Both the position numbers and the translations under genes were made by a program. Below, one piece after another: positions 6,743 to 15,191 of a DNA stretch of 23,544 nucleotides (its first letter is position 1; each line of letters opens with the position of its first letter). Source of the DNA: CAZTYI01 sp964466185 (GTDB lineage: Bacteria; Chlamydiota; Chlamydiia; Chlamydiales; SM23-39); assembly GCA_964466185.1 (NCBI GenBank), contig CAYXMS010000025.1, forward strand, positions 1 to 23,544, given 5' to 3'. Under the pieces are notes generated by a model. The model did no database searches and was not told the DNA's origin. It saw only the letters and a list, made by a program, of their open reading frames with translations.

Positions 6743-7263
6743 GAAAAATTAATCCCTCGAAATTTGATTTGAGTTAATATATTAATAAATTTACCTGTAA
6801 AAAAATAATTTTAAATTTTTAAAGTAAATATTTCTAATGTTAAGGGTGCTGTTGTAAAATTGTCAATACAAGGTATCTGTGAATACTACGTATTAGTGAA
6901 TACTACGTATTGGTGAACACCATGCAGTAAATGATAGATGCTAATAAAATATTGTTTTTACATAATTGTTTTAAAATCTTGTTTTGTTTTGTTGATTTTA
7001 TTAAAATGTTTGTAGTTTTATTATTGTTTAATTGGTTTTATTTTATTAATTAAAATTAATTTTATTTGTTTAAAAAAGACAGGTTTAAAAAGTAGATTTT
7101 AAACCCTGAATTAGGCTTTTTATAAGCTGGTAATGAAAGTCTAAAAAAAAATCTGCTCTTGCATAAAAAAATATTGCAAAAACATTTTTTTCCCTTTTCA
7201 TGCCAGCAGGCTTTCGTTATGATAACAGGTTTTGCAGCTAATTATTTAAAGGGGCTTAAAATT
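6743..7263. other. 520-bp AT-rich divergent intergenic region
   Basis: No convincing gene was found here. It lies between the divergent serS and the UPF0158-like gene, so it must hold both promoters. Contents seen: the tandem repeats at 6879-6929; a low-complexity stretch (about 6940-7080) made almost only of A and T with small palindromes such as ATTAATTAAAATTAAT; and a perfect hairpin at 7082-7105, GGTTTAAAA, loop AGTAGA, TTTTAAACC. The hairpin has no T-run after it. An extension of the downstream frame back to a TTG at 7159 exists but is unlikely to be translated. Confidence 0.7.
6879..6929. repeat. Tandem 17-bp repeats with internal dyad, operator-like
   Basis: GTGAATACTACGTATTA (6879-6895) is followed directly by GTGAATACTACGTATTG (6896-6912), identical at 16 of 17 positions, and then by a decayed third unit GTGAACACCATGCAGTA (6913-6929, about 12 of 17). 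Each of the first two units contains the inverted repeat AATAC-TAC-GTATT. Direct repeats of a small dyad in a divergent promoter region look like binding sites for a dimeric regulator. They could also be a mini-satellite. Confidence 0.6.
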
Positions 7264-8415
7264 ATGAATATAAAAAAACATTCGCAAGCTAAAATTCCGC
7301 TGATTTTGCGTTTTCATAGGTTAATGGACGCATTTACCAAATCTAATGACGAAAGAGATTTTTACCTGGATAAAGTTGAAGGGTTTTTAATCTATGTGGA
7401 TTTGGATAGGGGCGTAGAAGAACTGGAAACTTTGGAAAAAGAGCTCAAACAAAATAAGGAGCGCTACTGTTTAGTTCCTAAAATGACTTTTTTTGAGATC
7501 AAAAAATTCATGGAGGGTTTTGTTAACGAAAAGGTCTACGATATCGATACTAAAGAAAAACTTTTGGATATTATTAGCTCTAAAGATTCCAGAGAAACTT
7601 TTTTAGAGTTTATCTACGATCAGCTGACAGAGCTGGAAAAATGGCAGCAATACTACGTAGAGCGTTCCAGAATCAAAGTTATTGAATGGCTGCGCTCTCA
7701 TGGCATCCGTTTTGTTTTTGAAGAAGATTTGGAACTTAATAAGATGATTGTAGAGAAAATTAAACGTACAGCGTTTGATGAAAAAGTGCCGAAAGATGTG
7801 GCTGCAGCTCGTTCTATTGTCATTGCTAAGTCTAAAACTTATTATTCTAACGAAGCCTTGAATCCGCGTCCTAAAAGAGGCCGCCCGCCCAAGCAAATCG
7901 TCAAAACAGCGATCGAGCCCCAATTTACCGTTGATATTTATACCCATGTGCCATTTGCTGTCAGGTCCTTTTTATATATACCGGATATTACTTCGGCTTC
8001 AGCTATTACTTTCTCCTCCAAATTTGAATCGGAAGATCAGCTGTTGGCCTCTTTGAGAGGAACTACCCGTATTAAGATCGATGAGAAATTAGAGGCTCTT
8101 TCTGAAAGACTGGAGTCTTTGAAAAAACTCTCTAATAGATTCTCAGGAGGAGATATAGAGAAACTGGATGAGACTTTAAGAACGTTTAAACCAGAGTCTG
8201 AGCAAAAGCAAACACAGATGAAAGCTGAAATCGAGGCTAAAAAAGATAGGAAAATTGAAAAAGCCGTTTCTTCTTTTCTGCCTAAAAAACGGGGCCGTCC
8301 CCGCAAGCATGAAAATAAAGATGAATATGTCGGTCCTAAAAAGAAAGCTTTTTCTATTAAAAAAGTAGCGCCTATTATTTATAAAAAGAAAAAAAATAAA
8401 AAAGAAAATGAATAA
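7264..8415 (+). CDS. UPF0158-like protein with two AT-hook motifs
   Basis: The start is taken as the ATG at 7264, giving 383 residues, because AAAGGGG (7248-7254) lies 9 bases before it; a TTG at 7159 would add 35 residues without a ribosome site. Residues about 25-175 resemble the uncharacterised UPF0158 family, which occurs in chlamydiae: a start of the type FYLDKVEGFLIYVDLDRG and a segment RETFLEFIYDQL, then a W...RSRIKVIEWLRSHGI ending. The rest is basic and charged. It has two AT-hook cores, KRGRPPK at about 204-210 and KRGRPRK at about 342-348, which bind the minor groove of AT-rich DNA. It ends in a Lys-rich tail. Its stop overlaps the ATG of pdhA/B by 8 bases, so the two are co-transcribed. 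A nucleoid or regulatory DNA-binding role is inferred, not shown. Confidence 0.85.
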   Translation: MNIKKHSQAKIPLILRFHRLMDAFTKSNDERDFYLDKVEGFLIYVDLDRGVEELETLEKELKQNKERYCLVPKMTFFEIKKFMEGFVNEKVYDIDTKEKLLDIISSKDSRETFLEFIYDQLTELEKWQQYYVERSRIKVIEWLRSHGIRFVFEEDLELNKMIVEKIKRTAFDEKVPKDVAAARSIVIAKSKTYYSNEALNPRPKRGRPPKQIVKTAIEPQFTVDIYTHVPFAVRSFLYIPDITSASAITFSSKFESEDQLLASLRGTTRIKIDEKLEALSERLESLKKLSNRFSGGDIEKLDETLRTFKPESEQKQTQMKAEIEAKKDRKIEKAVSSFLPKKRGRPRKHENKDEYVGPKKKAFSIKKVAPIIYKKKKNKKENE

Positions 8416-10540
8416 TTCAAAGACAATTAATCAGATTCAAGAAGTTCCCAGTATTTCTGCAGAAAAAAAGCTTCTGGCAGAAAAAGAACATGCTTTAAAA
8501 GTCTTGAAAATTGTTTTAATGACCAGATTTGCCGATCAAAAGATGAGTAAACTGGTAAAACAGAATAAAGGAAGCTCTTTTTTTCTTTCTGCAGAAGGTC
8601 ATGAAATTATAGGCGCCTTGGCTGCTTTGCAAATAAGAGAAGGCCTTGATTGGGCTTTTCCTTATTATCGTGATCGGGCATTGGCGATCGGTTTAAATTG
8701 TCCGGTCAAAGAATTGATGGGCGCTTTTTTGGCCAAAGAAATCAGACATCATTCTGGCGGTAGAATGATGCTGGACCATTTTTCCGATAAAGCCAGAAAA
8801 ATACCTCCCCAGTCCAGCTGTATTGGTTCGCAGTTTCTGCAGGCGGTGGGAGTTGCTAAAAGCATTAAATTGAAAAATCTGCGCGAAGTAGTTTACGTTT
8901 CAGCCGGCGACGGCGCCACTTCCCAGGGAGATTTTCATGAAGCCCTGAATTTTTCCTGTATTCATAAACTGCCGATTGTTTTTGTGATTCAAGACAATGG
9001 CTGGGCTATTTCTACACCTTCTTCAGAGCAGACAGCAGGCGGCTCAATTGCCCAAATGGCCTCAGGCTATAGTGGTTTAAAAATATTTACAGCAGAAGGA
9101 TCTGATTTTGAAAAGAGCAGGCAGGCTATCGAGAGCGCTTTTGAAGAGGCGCATCAAAATTCTCCCGCTTTAGTAGTTATTAGAGTGCCCAGAATTGGAG
9201 CTCATACGATTTCTGATGATTCTCGCAAGTATCGCGATGAACAAATGGAAAAACTGGAACAACAAAAAGACCCTTTAATGCATTTAGAAAAATGGATTAT
9301 AAAGAAAAATTATCTTTCGGCAGAGCAGCTAGAAAATTTAAAACAGGAAATTAAACAGAAGGTCGAAGCAACGGCTTTGGAAGCTGAAAAATATCCGGAT
9401 CCTATAAAAGAAAAGGCCACTGAAAAAGTGTTTAAAGCCTTTGATCTTTTAAAACATGTTCAGATTGTAGAACAAACAACTGCTTGCCAAGCAACAGTGG
9501 CTTTTGCAGAGAAGGGGAAAGGTAAGGAAAATCAAGTGTCTGATCAGATGGACAAGATTGTTATGGTCGATGCTATCAACCGCGGCTTGATTGAAGAAAT
9601 GGAAAAAGACAGTAATGTTGTCGTCTACGGAGAAGATGTGGCCAGAGGTAAAGGCGGAGTGTTCGGTCTGACCAGTTCTTTAACCGATAAATTTTTCGGC
9701 CGTTGTTTTAATACTCCGCTGGCAGAGTCTACGATCATCGGCACTGCTATGGGCATGTCTTATAATGGATATAAGCCGGTAGTGGAAATCCAGTTTGCCG
9801 ATTATGTCTGGACAGGCATGAATCAGCTGGTAAATGAGCTGGCCTCTTTGCATTATCGCTGTAACGGTGAATGGAGCTGTCCGGTAGTTGTCCGCATGCC
9901 TTATGGCGGATATATTCAGGGAGGACCATATCATTCTCAAAGCATCGAAGCTGTGCTTACCCATATTCCCGGTTTGAAAGTAGTTGTTCCTTCCAATGCA
10001 GAAGATGCAAAAAGACTTTTAAAAACTGCTATTTGTGATCCGAATCCTGTGATTTTTTTAGAACATAAAGCTCTTTATAGACAAAGATCGTTTGCGGCTA
10101 GAAAAGAACCTGGTAAAAATGAGTTTTTGCCTTTTGGCAAAGCTAAAGTAGTGACAGAAGGTCAGGATATTACTGTTGTCGGCTGGGGTATGATGGTTGC
10201 TATGGGATATGAAGTTGTTAAGAGGCTGAAAAAAGAACAAGATATAAATGTGGAATTGATTGATTTGAGAACGTTAAATCCTTTGGACCTTACGGCCATT
10301 TTGACATCTTTAAAAAAGACGGGAAAACTGCTGATTTTGCAGGAAGCTTTTAAAACATGCGGATTCGCTGCAGAAATCGCCGCCCGCATTATGGAAGATG
10401 GCTTTGAATATTTGGATGCGCCCATTCAAAGAGTTGCCGGTGCAGATTGTCCTATTCCTTATAATAAAGATTTGGAAAATCAGGTTCTTCCGCAAAAAGA
10501 AGATATCGAAAAGGCCATCATTGATCTGATCAATTTCTAA
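8408..10540 (+). CDS. Fused 2-oxoacid dehydrogenase E1 alpha-beta (pdhA/B type)
   Basis: Thiamine-diphosphate enzyme that decarboxylates a 2-oxoacid (pyruvate or a branched-chain 2-oxoacid) and passes the acyl group to the lipoyl domain of E2. Residues 1 to about 340 are the alpha chain, with the thiamine-diphosphate motif beginning GDGATSQGDFHEALN (167-181) and ending QDNGW (195-199), where many enzymes have NN. Residues about 381-710 are the beta chain, with VVYGEDV (about 405-411, containing the expected catalytic Glu), PLAES and GGPYHSQS. A roughly 40-residue linker joins them. At 710 residues this equals alpha plus beta. A single fused gene of this type, annotated pdhA/B or oxoisovalerate dehydrogenase, is known in chlamydiae. 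The first codons overlap the UPF0158-like gene. E2 and E3 are not in the window, so the substrate cannot be fixed from here. Confidence 0.95.
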   Translation: MNNSKTINQIQEVPSISAEKKLLAEKEHALKVLKIVLMTRFADQKMSKLVKQNKGSSFFLSAEGHEIIGALAALQIREGLDWAFPYYRDRALAIGLNCPVKELMGAFLAKEIRHHSGGRMMLDHFSDKARKIPPQSSCIGSQFLQAVGVAKSIKLKNLREVVYVSAGDGATSQGDFHEALNFSCIHKLPIVFVIQDNGWAISTPSSEQTAGGSIAQMASGYSGLKIFTAEGSDFEKSRQAIESAFEEAHQNSPALVVIRVPRIGAHTISDDSRKYRDEQMEKLEQQKDPLMHLEKWIIKKNYLSAEQLENLKQEIKQKVEATALEAEKYPDPIKEKATEKVFKAFDLLKHVQIVEQTTACQATVAFAEKGKGKENQVSDQMDKIVMVDAINRGLIEEMEKDSNVVVYGEDVARGKGGVFGLTSSLTDKFFGRCFNTPLAESTIIGTAMGMSYNGYKPVVEIQFADYVWTGMNQLVNELASLHYRCNGEWSCPVVVRMPYGGYIQGGPYHSQSIEAVLTHIPGLKVVVPSNAEDAKRLLKTAICDPNPVIFLEHKALYRQRSFAARKEPGKNEFLPFGKAKVVTEGQDITVVGWGMMVAMGYEVVKRLKKEQDINVELIDLRTLNPLDLTAILTSLKKTGKLLILQEAFKTCGFAAEIAARIMEDGFEYLDAPIQRVAGADCPIPYNKDLENQVLPQKEDIEKAIIDLINF

Positions 10541-10650
10541 ACAAGATCTTTTGGTTTTTGAAAATATAGATATTAATTATTCTGCTTTTTTTTCTATTTG
10601 CCGCTTGTTAAAATTTTTTCTAGGTTAAAATTAAAAATGAGAAGAAAAAT

Positions 10651-11430
10651 ATGCAAGGTTTGTGTCCTTTAGCTTCCGGATCTCGCGGCAATTCTGTTTA
10701 TCTGCAAACAGAAAAAACTAGAATTCTTATAGACGCGGGTCTTTCATTTGCCCAGCTTGGAAAACGGCTAGCTGAAATTAACGTTGATTTTTCTCAAATA
10801 GAAGCTGTTTTAATTACTCATGAACATATGGACCATATTGCAGCATTAAAAGGCTTGATAGAAAAATTTAATCTGCCTGTTTTTTGTAATTCGGAAACTG
10901 CTAAAGGAATTTATCGCAGCTTACATATTTTACCTAAATTCAAAATTTTTTCAGCCGACGAACCTTTTGCTTTTCAGGATTTAATTATTCATCCTTTTTC
11001 TATTCAGCATGATACTTTGGATCCTGTAGGATTTATTTTTTTGTATAAAAATCTGAAAATCGGCATCTGTACAGATTTGGGAATTGCTACTACCAGCATT
11101 GTCAAACAGCTGGAAAAATGCAACTATCTATATTTGGAAGCCAATCATGATCTAAATATGCTCTTTGCCTCCAATCGGCCGGAAGTTTTAAAAAGAAGAA
11201 TTTCTTCCCGTCAGGGGCATCTTTCCAATGATGAGGCTTTTTCCTTGCTGGAAAAACTTTTGCATCCAGAGATGAAGCATATTTTTCTGGCGCATCTGTC
11301 AGAAGAATGCAATAGTGAAAAATTGCTGGAGAAAAAGTTGCTGGAATTTTTGCAAAATAATAAAAGTAAGGTCGGCAATTCTTTGGCTTTGCAAAGACAA
11401 AGGGCGGATTTTATTCAGTTCGATTGCTAG
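10651..11430 (+). CDS. Metallo-beta-lactamase-fold hydrolase, WalJ/YycJ type
   Basis: A 259-residue member of the metallo-beta-lactamase superfamily. It opens with the pattern LASGSRGNSVYLQ, typical of the YycJ/WalJ branch, and has the metal-binding motif THEHMDH (residues 56-62). Later metal ligands are likely H124 (FSIQHD), D141 (GICTDLG) and the histidine of FLAHLSEECN near residue 216. YycJ of Bacillus is linked to cell-wall regulation and has nuclease activity; chlamydiae carry a homologue without an assigned substrate. The ATG at 10651 is preceded by a GAGAAG-like ribosome site. It is separated from pdhA/B by 110 bases with a T-rich stretch, so it may have its own promoter. It is convergent with ftsK, 74 bases away. 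Confidence 0.88.
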   Translation: MQGLCPLASGSRGNSVYLQTEKTRILIDAGLSFAQLGKRLAEINVDFSQIEAVLITHEHMDHIAALKGLIEKFNLPVFCNSETAKGIYRSLHILPKFKIFSADEPFAFQDLIIHPFSIQHDTLDPVGFIFLYKNLKIGICTDLGIATTSIVKQLEKCNYLYLEANHDLNMLFASNRPEVLKRRISSRQGHLSNDEAFSLLEKLLHPEMKHIFLAHLSEECNSEKLLEKKLLEFLQNNKSKVGNSLALQRQRADFIQFDC

Positions 11431-11452
11431 TATTGGTGACATCTTTTCGGCA

Positions 11453-11481
11453 ATAATTTATCGAGGATTTTCGAGAATTAT
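11453..11481. terminator. Weak hairpin between convergent genes
   Basis: ATAATT (11453-11458) pairs with AATTAT (11476-11481). After a small internal loop, TCGA (11461-11464) pairs with TCGA (11471-11474) around a 6-base loop. It lies in the 74-base gap between the convergent hydrolase gene and ftsK. It lacks a strong T-run on either side, so it is at best a weak two-way terminator. Confidence 0.3.
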
Positions 11482-11504
11482 CCTAAATATATTGTTATTT
11501 AAGT

Positions 11505-14012
11505 TTAGTTTTCGTCGCCAATGAGATCCTGTTCGCCTTTAATTAAAATACGTCTGGGTTTAGATCCCTCAGAAGGTCCGACCACGCCATTTTCTTCTAA
11601 AGCGTCAATTAAAGATGCTGCTCTGGCATAACCGATTTTTAGTTTTCTTTGCAGAAAAGTAGTAGATGCATTTTTATATTGCAGAACAATGGTTACAGCT
11701 TGGTCATAGAGTGCATCTTTTTCTTCTGTTTTTTCGAAAGCAAATGAAGAGTCCGCTTTGGGCAGGGAGTCAAAAGAGGGAATCAAATAAGAAGGCGGCG
11801 CTTTTTTGCAGATGGAAGAGACAATTTCATTGATGTCTTTGTCTGAAATAAAGGCTCCTTGGGCACGGACTAAAGAAGAAGTGCCGGGAGGGGAAAATAA
11901 AAGATCTCCATTGCCCAACAGGCTTTCAGCGCCATTTTCATCTAAAATAATCTGGGAATTTATGCGGCTAGCTACTTTGAAAGCTATTCTAGTTGGAAAG
12001 TTGGCTTTGATAATGCCGGTAATCACTTCTCTTGACGGTCTTTGGGTGGCTAAAATCAGGTGAATGCCTACTGCCCGAGCCATTTGGGCAATGCGGGCAA
12101 TGGGCGTTTCTAAATCAGAAGATGAGACCATCATCAAGTCTGCAAATTCGTCTATAATTGCTACCATCAGCGGCAGTTTTTCAGGAACTTCAAAAGTGAG
12201 GGAGGCTTCTTTTTCCCGATCAATTTTGCGGTGATTGAAAGAAGTTATATTGCGGCAGCCGGTTTGTTTGAACATTTCATATCGGTGATGCATTTCTCTA
12301 ACCAGCCATTGCAAAGCAGCATATGCGCCATGAGCCTCGGTAATTACCGGTGCAATCATATGGGGCAGTTCAGAATATTGTGTTAGCTCGACTTTTTTAG
12401 GATCGACCATTAAAAGTTTGACTTTGTCAGGAGATATGTTCATTAAAATGGAGATGACAATAGTATTTATGCAAACAGATTTGCCGGAGCCTGTTGCTCC
12501 GGCAATTAATAGGTGGGGCATTTTTGTCAAGTCTGTAGCTACATATTCTCCGGCTACTGTTTTACCTAAAAGCAGCGGAATCGAGGCTTTCTTTTTTTGA
12601 GTTTGATAATGGGCTAAAATCTCTTTTAAAGTAACCGGCTGCGGATGCAAAGAAGGAATTTCTACGCCGACAGCTGCTTTGCCGGGAATGGGCGCTATAA
12701 TGCGAATGGATTTGGCTTGCAGGTTTAAGGCAATGTCATTTTCCAAAGCTTTAATTTTCTGCACTTTTACGCCGATAGCCGGTTGCACTTCAAAAGAAGT
12801 AATTGTAGGTCCGCAGTTGATTTGATTGACTTTGCCTTCGATGCCGAAACTTTTTAAGGTCTCTTCTAAAATTTGTGCTTGTTGCTCTAATTCTTTTTTG
12901 ATCGAGGGCATATCTGCTTTTGGCGGATCGGTCAGCATATTTAAAGAGGGCAGGACATAGCCGCTAGAGAGGTTTTTGGCTTTGTCCTTGATAGCTGCCT
13001 GGCTAGTAGTAATATTTACCGCATTCGCTGATTTTGCAGCTTTAGAACCGGAGGCTTCATCAGAAGTTGTTGCTGTTATAGATGCAGATGGGTCCTGAGA
13101 TGGTGCAGGTTGTTTTTCTTTGTCTACTTTGGAAGTAGGATCTTTTTTTAAAGAAAGAGAAATCAGGGTTTTTTTTTCTTTTTCCAGTTCTAAAAAACCT
13201 TTTTTCAAAAACTTTTCTTTGACTTCGTTGAAAGACAGGTTTTTTTCTGTTTTGGGAAAAAGATTTTTTACTTTTAAAACCAGGGTTTTAATTAAAGCGG
13301 GAAGTTTTTTGATAACTGTCAAAACTTTAAATCCGGTTAACAATAAAAAACTGGCGAATGCGGCAGTTGCTGTTAAGAATAAAGTGCCGGTAGAACTAAA
13401 CAGGTTTTGTAGATTGATAAAAGGTAGTTCGCTATATAAGTAATAAGCAGGAATTCCTCCCAGGTAATACCTGGTCTGGAAATGATAAGGCAAAGGGGAG
13501 ATATTGATTTTTTCTATAAATACCTGATTCTCGAAAATGCTGGCGTGAAAACTAAAATTTTCAGCTAGGACGGTTAGAATTAAAGAGATGCTGGCCAGGA
13601 AAATAATAAAATATAAACTGTTTTGTAAAGCAGAAAAAGTACAAGGCGGGGTTTTTTGTCTTGTTTTTTTCTTTTTTAGGTTTTTATCTTCGGAAAATGC
13701 TTGCCAGCCTAAAAAGGCTAAAAAGGGAATGATTAAATAACTGCCAATGCCGAAAAGAGCAAACAACAGCCAGCTGGCAGAAAATCCTACACTGCCTAAA
13801 AAATTGCTGACGGGATGATCTTGGGAAAAAGAAATCAGACAAAGTGTTAAAAGCGCACTTAGAGAAAGGAAAAATAGGCCTTTCGCGTCATTGCTCAAAT
13901 TAAAAGTCGGATTTTTTATTTTGGTTTTAGTTTTTTTTATTTTTTTGGCTTTGGGTTTTCGGTTAGCTTTTTTTTGACTAAAACTAAAAATGGATTTTTT
14001 TTTCTTTCTCAT
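11505..14012 (-). CDS. ftsK: DNA translocase FtsK
   Basis: Membrane-anchored hexameric ATPase that pumps DNA through the closing division septum and activates XerCD dimer resolution. At 835 residues it has all parts. A basic N-terminus is followed by four membrane helices (about residues 46-65, 75-103, 130-150 and 212-235), a low-complexity Ser/Ala/Lys linker (about 290-350), and the motor domain. The Walker A motif GATGSGKS is near residue 503 and Walker B LMVAIIDEFADLMM near 620. The C-terminal winged-helix gamma domain (KIGYARAASLIDALEENGVVG, about 785-806) reads KOPS-type sequences. Chlamydiae divide by an unusual polarised process without FtsZ but keep FtsK. The gene is in the same direction as uppP, 104 bases upstream of it, and convergent with the hydrolase gene. 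Confidence 0.97.
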   Translation of the reverse strand: MRKKKKSIFSFSQKKANRKPKAKKIKKTKTKIKNPTFNLSNDAKGLFFLSLSALLTLCLISFSQDHPVSNFLGSVGFSASWLLFALFGIGSYLIIPFLAFLGWQAFSEDKNLKKKKTRQKTPPCTFSALQNSLYFIIFLASISLILTVLAENFSFHASIFENQVFIEKINISPLPYHFQTRYYLGGIPAYYLYSELPFINLQNLFSSTGTLFLTATAAFASFLLLTGFKVLTVIKKLPALIKTLVLKVKNLFPKTEKNLSFNEVKEKFLKKGFLELEKEKKTLISLSLKKDPTSKVDKEKQPAPSQDPSASITATTSDEASGSKAAKSANAVNITTSQAAIKDKAKNLSSGYVLPSLNMLTDPPKADMPSIKKELEQQAQILEETLKSFGIEGKVNQINCGPTITSFEVQPAIGVKVQKIKALENDIALNLQAKSIRIIAPIPGKAAVGVEIPSLHPQPVTLKEILAHYQTQKKKASIPLLLGKTVAGEYVATDLTKMPHLLIAGATGSGKSVCINTIVISILMNISPDKVKLLMVDPKKVELTQYSELPHMIAPVITEAHGAYAALQWLVREMHHRYEMFKQTGCRNITSFNHRKIDREKEASLTFEVPEKLPLMVAIIDEFADLMMVSSSDLETPIARIAQMARAVGIHLILATQRPSREVITGIIKANFPTRIAFKVASRINSQIILDENGAESLLGNGDLLFSPPGTSSLVRAQGAFISDKDINEIVSSICKKAPPSYLIPSFDSLPKADSSFAFEKTEEKDALYDQAVTIVLQYKNASTTFLQRKLKIGYARAASLIDALEENGVVGPSEGSKPRRILIKGEQDLIGDEN

Positions 14013-14090
14013 GATTTATATAATTTTTTTTTTTTTAGATTTTATCCACGCGCATAGCTTGTATGTAATGTACATGCCATAAATAACTAT

Positions 14091-14108
14091 TATATATTAT
14101 AATATATA
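14091..14108. promoter_or_regulatory. 18-bp perfect AT palindrome upstream of ftsK
   Basis: TATATATTATAATATATA is identical to its own reverse complement and lies in the 104-base gap between uppP and ftsK. On the minus strand it contains several -10-like hexamers (TATAAT), so it probably overlaps the ftsK promoter. A single 8-of-9 match to a DnaA box (TTATCCACG, 14043-14051) and an ATGTACAT palindrome (14068-14075) are in the same gap. Confidence 0.35.
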
Positions 14109-14116
14109 GCTTTTCT

Positions 14117-14989
14117 TTATTTTATTGGGCTTTGGCTAAAATAAATCAATGAAAAAATGCCCAGCAAAAATGTATAGACAGCAAAATATACAAGTCTTTT
14201 TTTATTTTTGAGAGAAAAAATTAAAAAAAGACCTAAAAGGCCGAAAATAAAAGAAGCTAAAAAAGCAGTCAAATAAAGGCCCCAGCCGATTTCATTTATT
14301 TTTAAAACAGACACGGCTGTTAAATTGGGATGGGTAGTTGGCATTTGAAATATTTGCCAGGTTTCCAAGAAAACACCTCCCAAGACTGTAGGAATGGCTA
14401 AAAGAAAAGAAAAAGTTAAAATGTCTTGTAGCTTCCAGCCTCTTATGGAACCTGCGAAAATTGTAGAGCCGCTGCGTGAAAGGCCGGGGAAAAGAGCTAA
14501 AGCCTGCATTAGGCCAATAAAAATAACGTCAATAAAATTATGTTTTAGTTCTTTTTTGTTAGCTGAAGCCGGATTGGGTAATCCGGAAGCTATTTTCTGT
14601 TGTTTTATTTTTTTTGTTTTACTGAAAGCAGCTAAAGTTAAGAGCAAAGAGGTTAATAAAAACGCAGGAGCTAGATACTTGGGATCTTGAGAATAGGCTT
14701 TGACAAGCTTGTTTAAAAAGGGATAAAGCAAAACTAGCGGAAATAGCGCGGCTATATAAAAAATTAGTTTTTTTGGTGTTTGAAACAGCAAAACAAGAAT
14801 TTTTTTCCTAAAATAAAAAAGAGTAGAAAAAACAGTGCCTAAATGGCAGAAAAGATTAAAAATGGCGGGATTTTCTATATTTAGTCCGAAAAGATATTTT
14901 AATAAAGTTAAATGAGCAGAAGAACTGACAGGAAAAAATTCAGTTAAGCCTTGCAGCAGTCCGAAAAAAAAAGCTTGAAGAAAATTCAT
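14117..14989 (-). CDS. uppP: Undecaprenyl-diphosphatase UppP (BacA)
   Basis: Integral membrane phosphatase that converts undecaprenyl diphosphate to the monophosphate, recycling the lipid carrier for peptidoglycan precursors; overexpression gives bacitracin resistance in E. coli. At 290 residues it is slightly longer than usual (about 270). Two family signatures are clear: LLQGLTEFFPVSSSAHL (about residues 11-27) and FPGLSRSGST (about 168-177). Together these form the active site. About eight hydrophobic helices are visible. The segment SKTKKIKQQKIASGLPNPAS near 122-141 is a hydrophilic loop that looks longer than usual. It precedes ftsK on the same strand; both serve cell envelope division, but separate promoters are likely. 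Confidence 0.95.
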   Translation of the reverse strand: MNFLQAFFFGLLQGLTEFFPVSSSAHLTLLKYLFGLNIENPAIFNLFCHLGTVFSTLFYFRKKILVLLFQTPKKLIFYIAALFPLVLLYPFLNKLVKAYSQDPKYLAPAFLLTSLLLTLAAFSKTKKIKQQKIASGLPNPASANKKELKHNFIDVIFIGLMQALALFPGLSRSGSTIFAGSIRGWKLQDILTFSFLLAIPTVLGGVFLETWQIFQMPTTHPNLTAVSVLKINEIGWGLYLTAFLASFIFGLLGLFLIFSLKNKKRLVYFAVYTFLLGIFSLIYFSQSPIK

Positions 14990-15062
14990 AAATTAAAATT
15001 GACAGCGAAAGCAAATAGCTTAAATGCAAAAAAAAAGCGCCGTTTTCAGTTTTTTTAATTTT

Positions 15063-15114
15063 TAAAACTTGTAATTTAAAATTTATAATTTAAAAAATTT
15101 ATAATTTAAAAAAA
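15063..15114. repeat. Short A/T tandem repeat beside tRNA-His
   Basis: The unit ATTTATAATTTAAAA occurs in two clear copies and a third diverged one (starting GTAATTTAAA). The repeat abuts the 3' end of the tRNA gene. It is low-complexity and probably without function. Confidence 0.45.
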
Positions 15115-15116
15115 TG

Positions 15117-15191
15117 GGCGAACGACGGGACTCGAACCCGCGACTTTTGGAACCACAATCCAACGCTCTAACCAACTGAGCTACGTTCGCC
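15117..15191 (-). tRNA. tRNA-His (GTG anticodon)
   Basis: Reading the minus strand from 15191, GGCGAACG forms the acceptor arm including the extra G at -1 typical of tRNA-His. It is followed by TAGCTCAGTTGGTTAGAGC (D arm), TTGGA-TTGTGGT-TCCAA (anticodon arm with GTG at the centre), a short variable loop, CGGGTTCGAGTCCCG (T arm) and CGTTCGCC closing the acceptor stem with C73. The genome continues CATTTT, so the CCA end is not encoded and must be added by the CCA-adding enzyme. Confidence 0.97.

Noticed and set aside
6315..6752. 145-codon open frame opposite the start of serS
   Set aside because: It is a shadow of the Lys/Glu-rich serS coiled coil, giving Ser/Phe-rich antisense translation typical of artefacts.
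7159..7263. N-terminal extension of the UPF0158-like protein from a TTG
   Set aside because: No ribosome site at the TTG, whereas the ATG at 7264 has AAAGGGG at good spacing; the extension has no family-like content.
11315..11524. Small frame overlapping the end of the metallo-hydrolase gene and ftsK
   Set aside because: It overlaps two well-supported genes in other frames and has no ribosome site or family resemblance.
14043..14051. Replication origin suggested by a DnaA-box-like TTATCCACG
   Set aside because: Only one near-match box is present, with no box cluster and no dnaA/dnaN context.
15001..15060. Terminator for tRNA-His in the A/T-rich stretch with GCGCCG
   Set aside because: The only pairing beyond A/T runs is about three base pairs, too weak to call.
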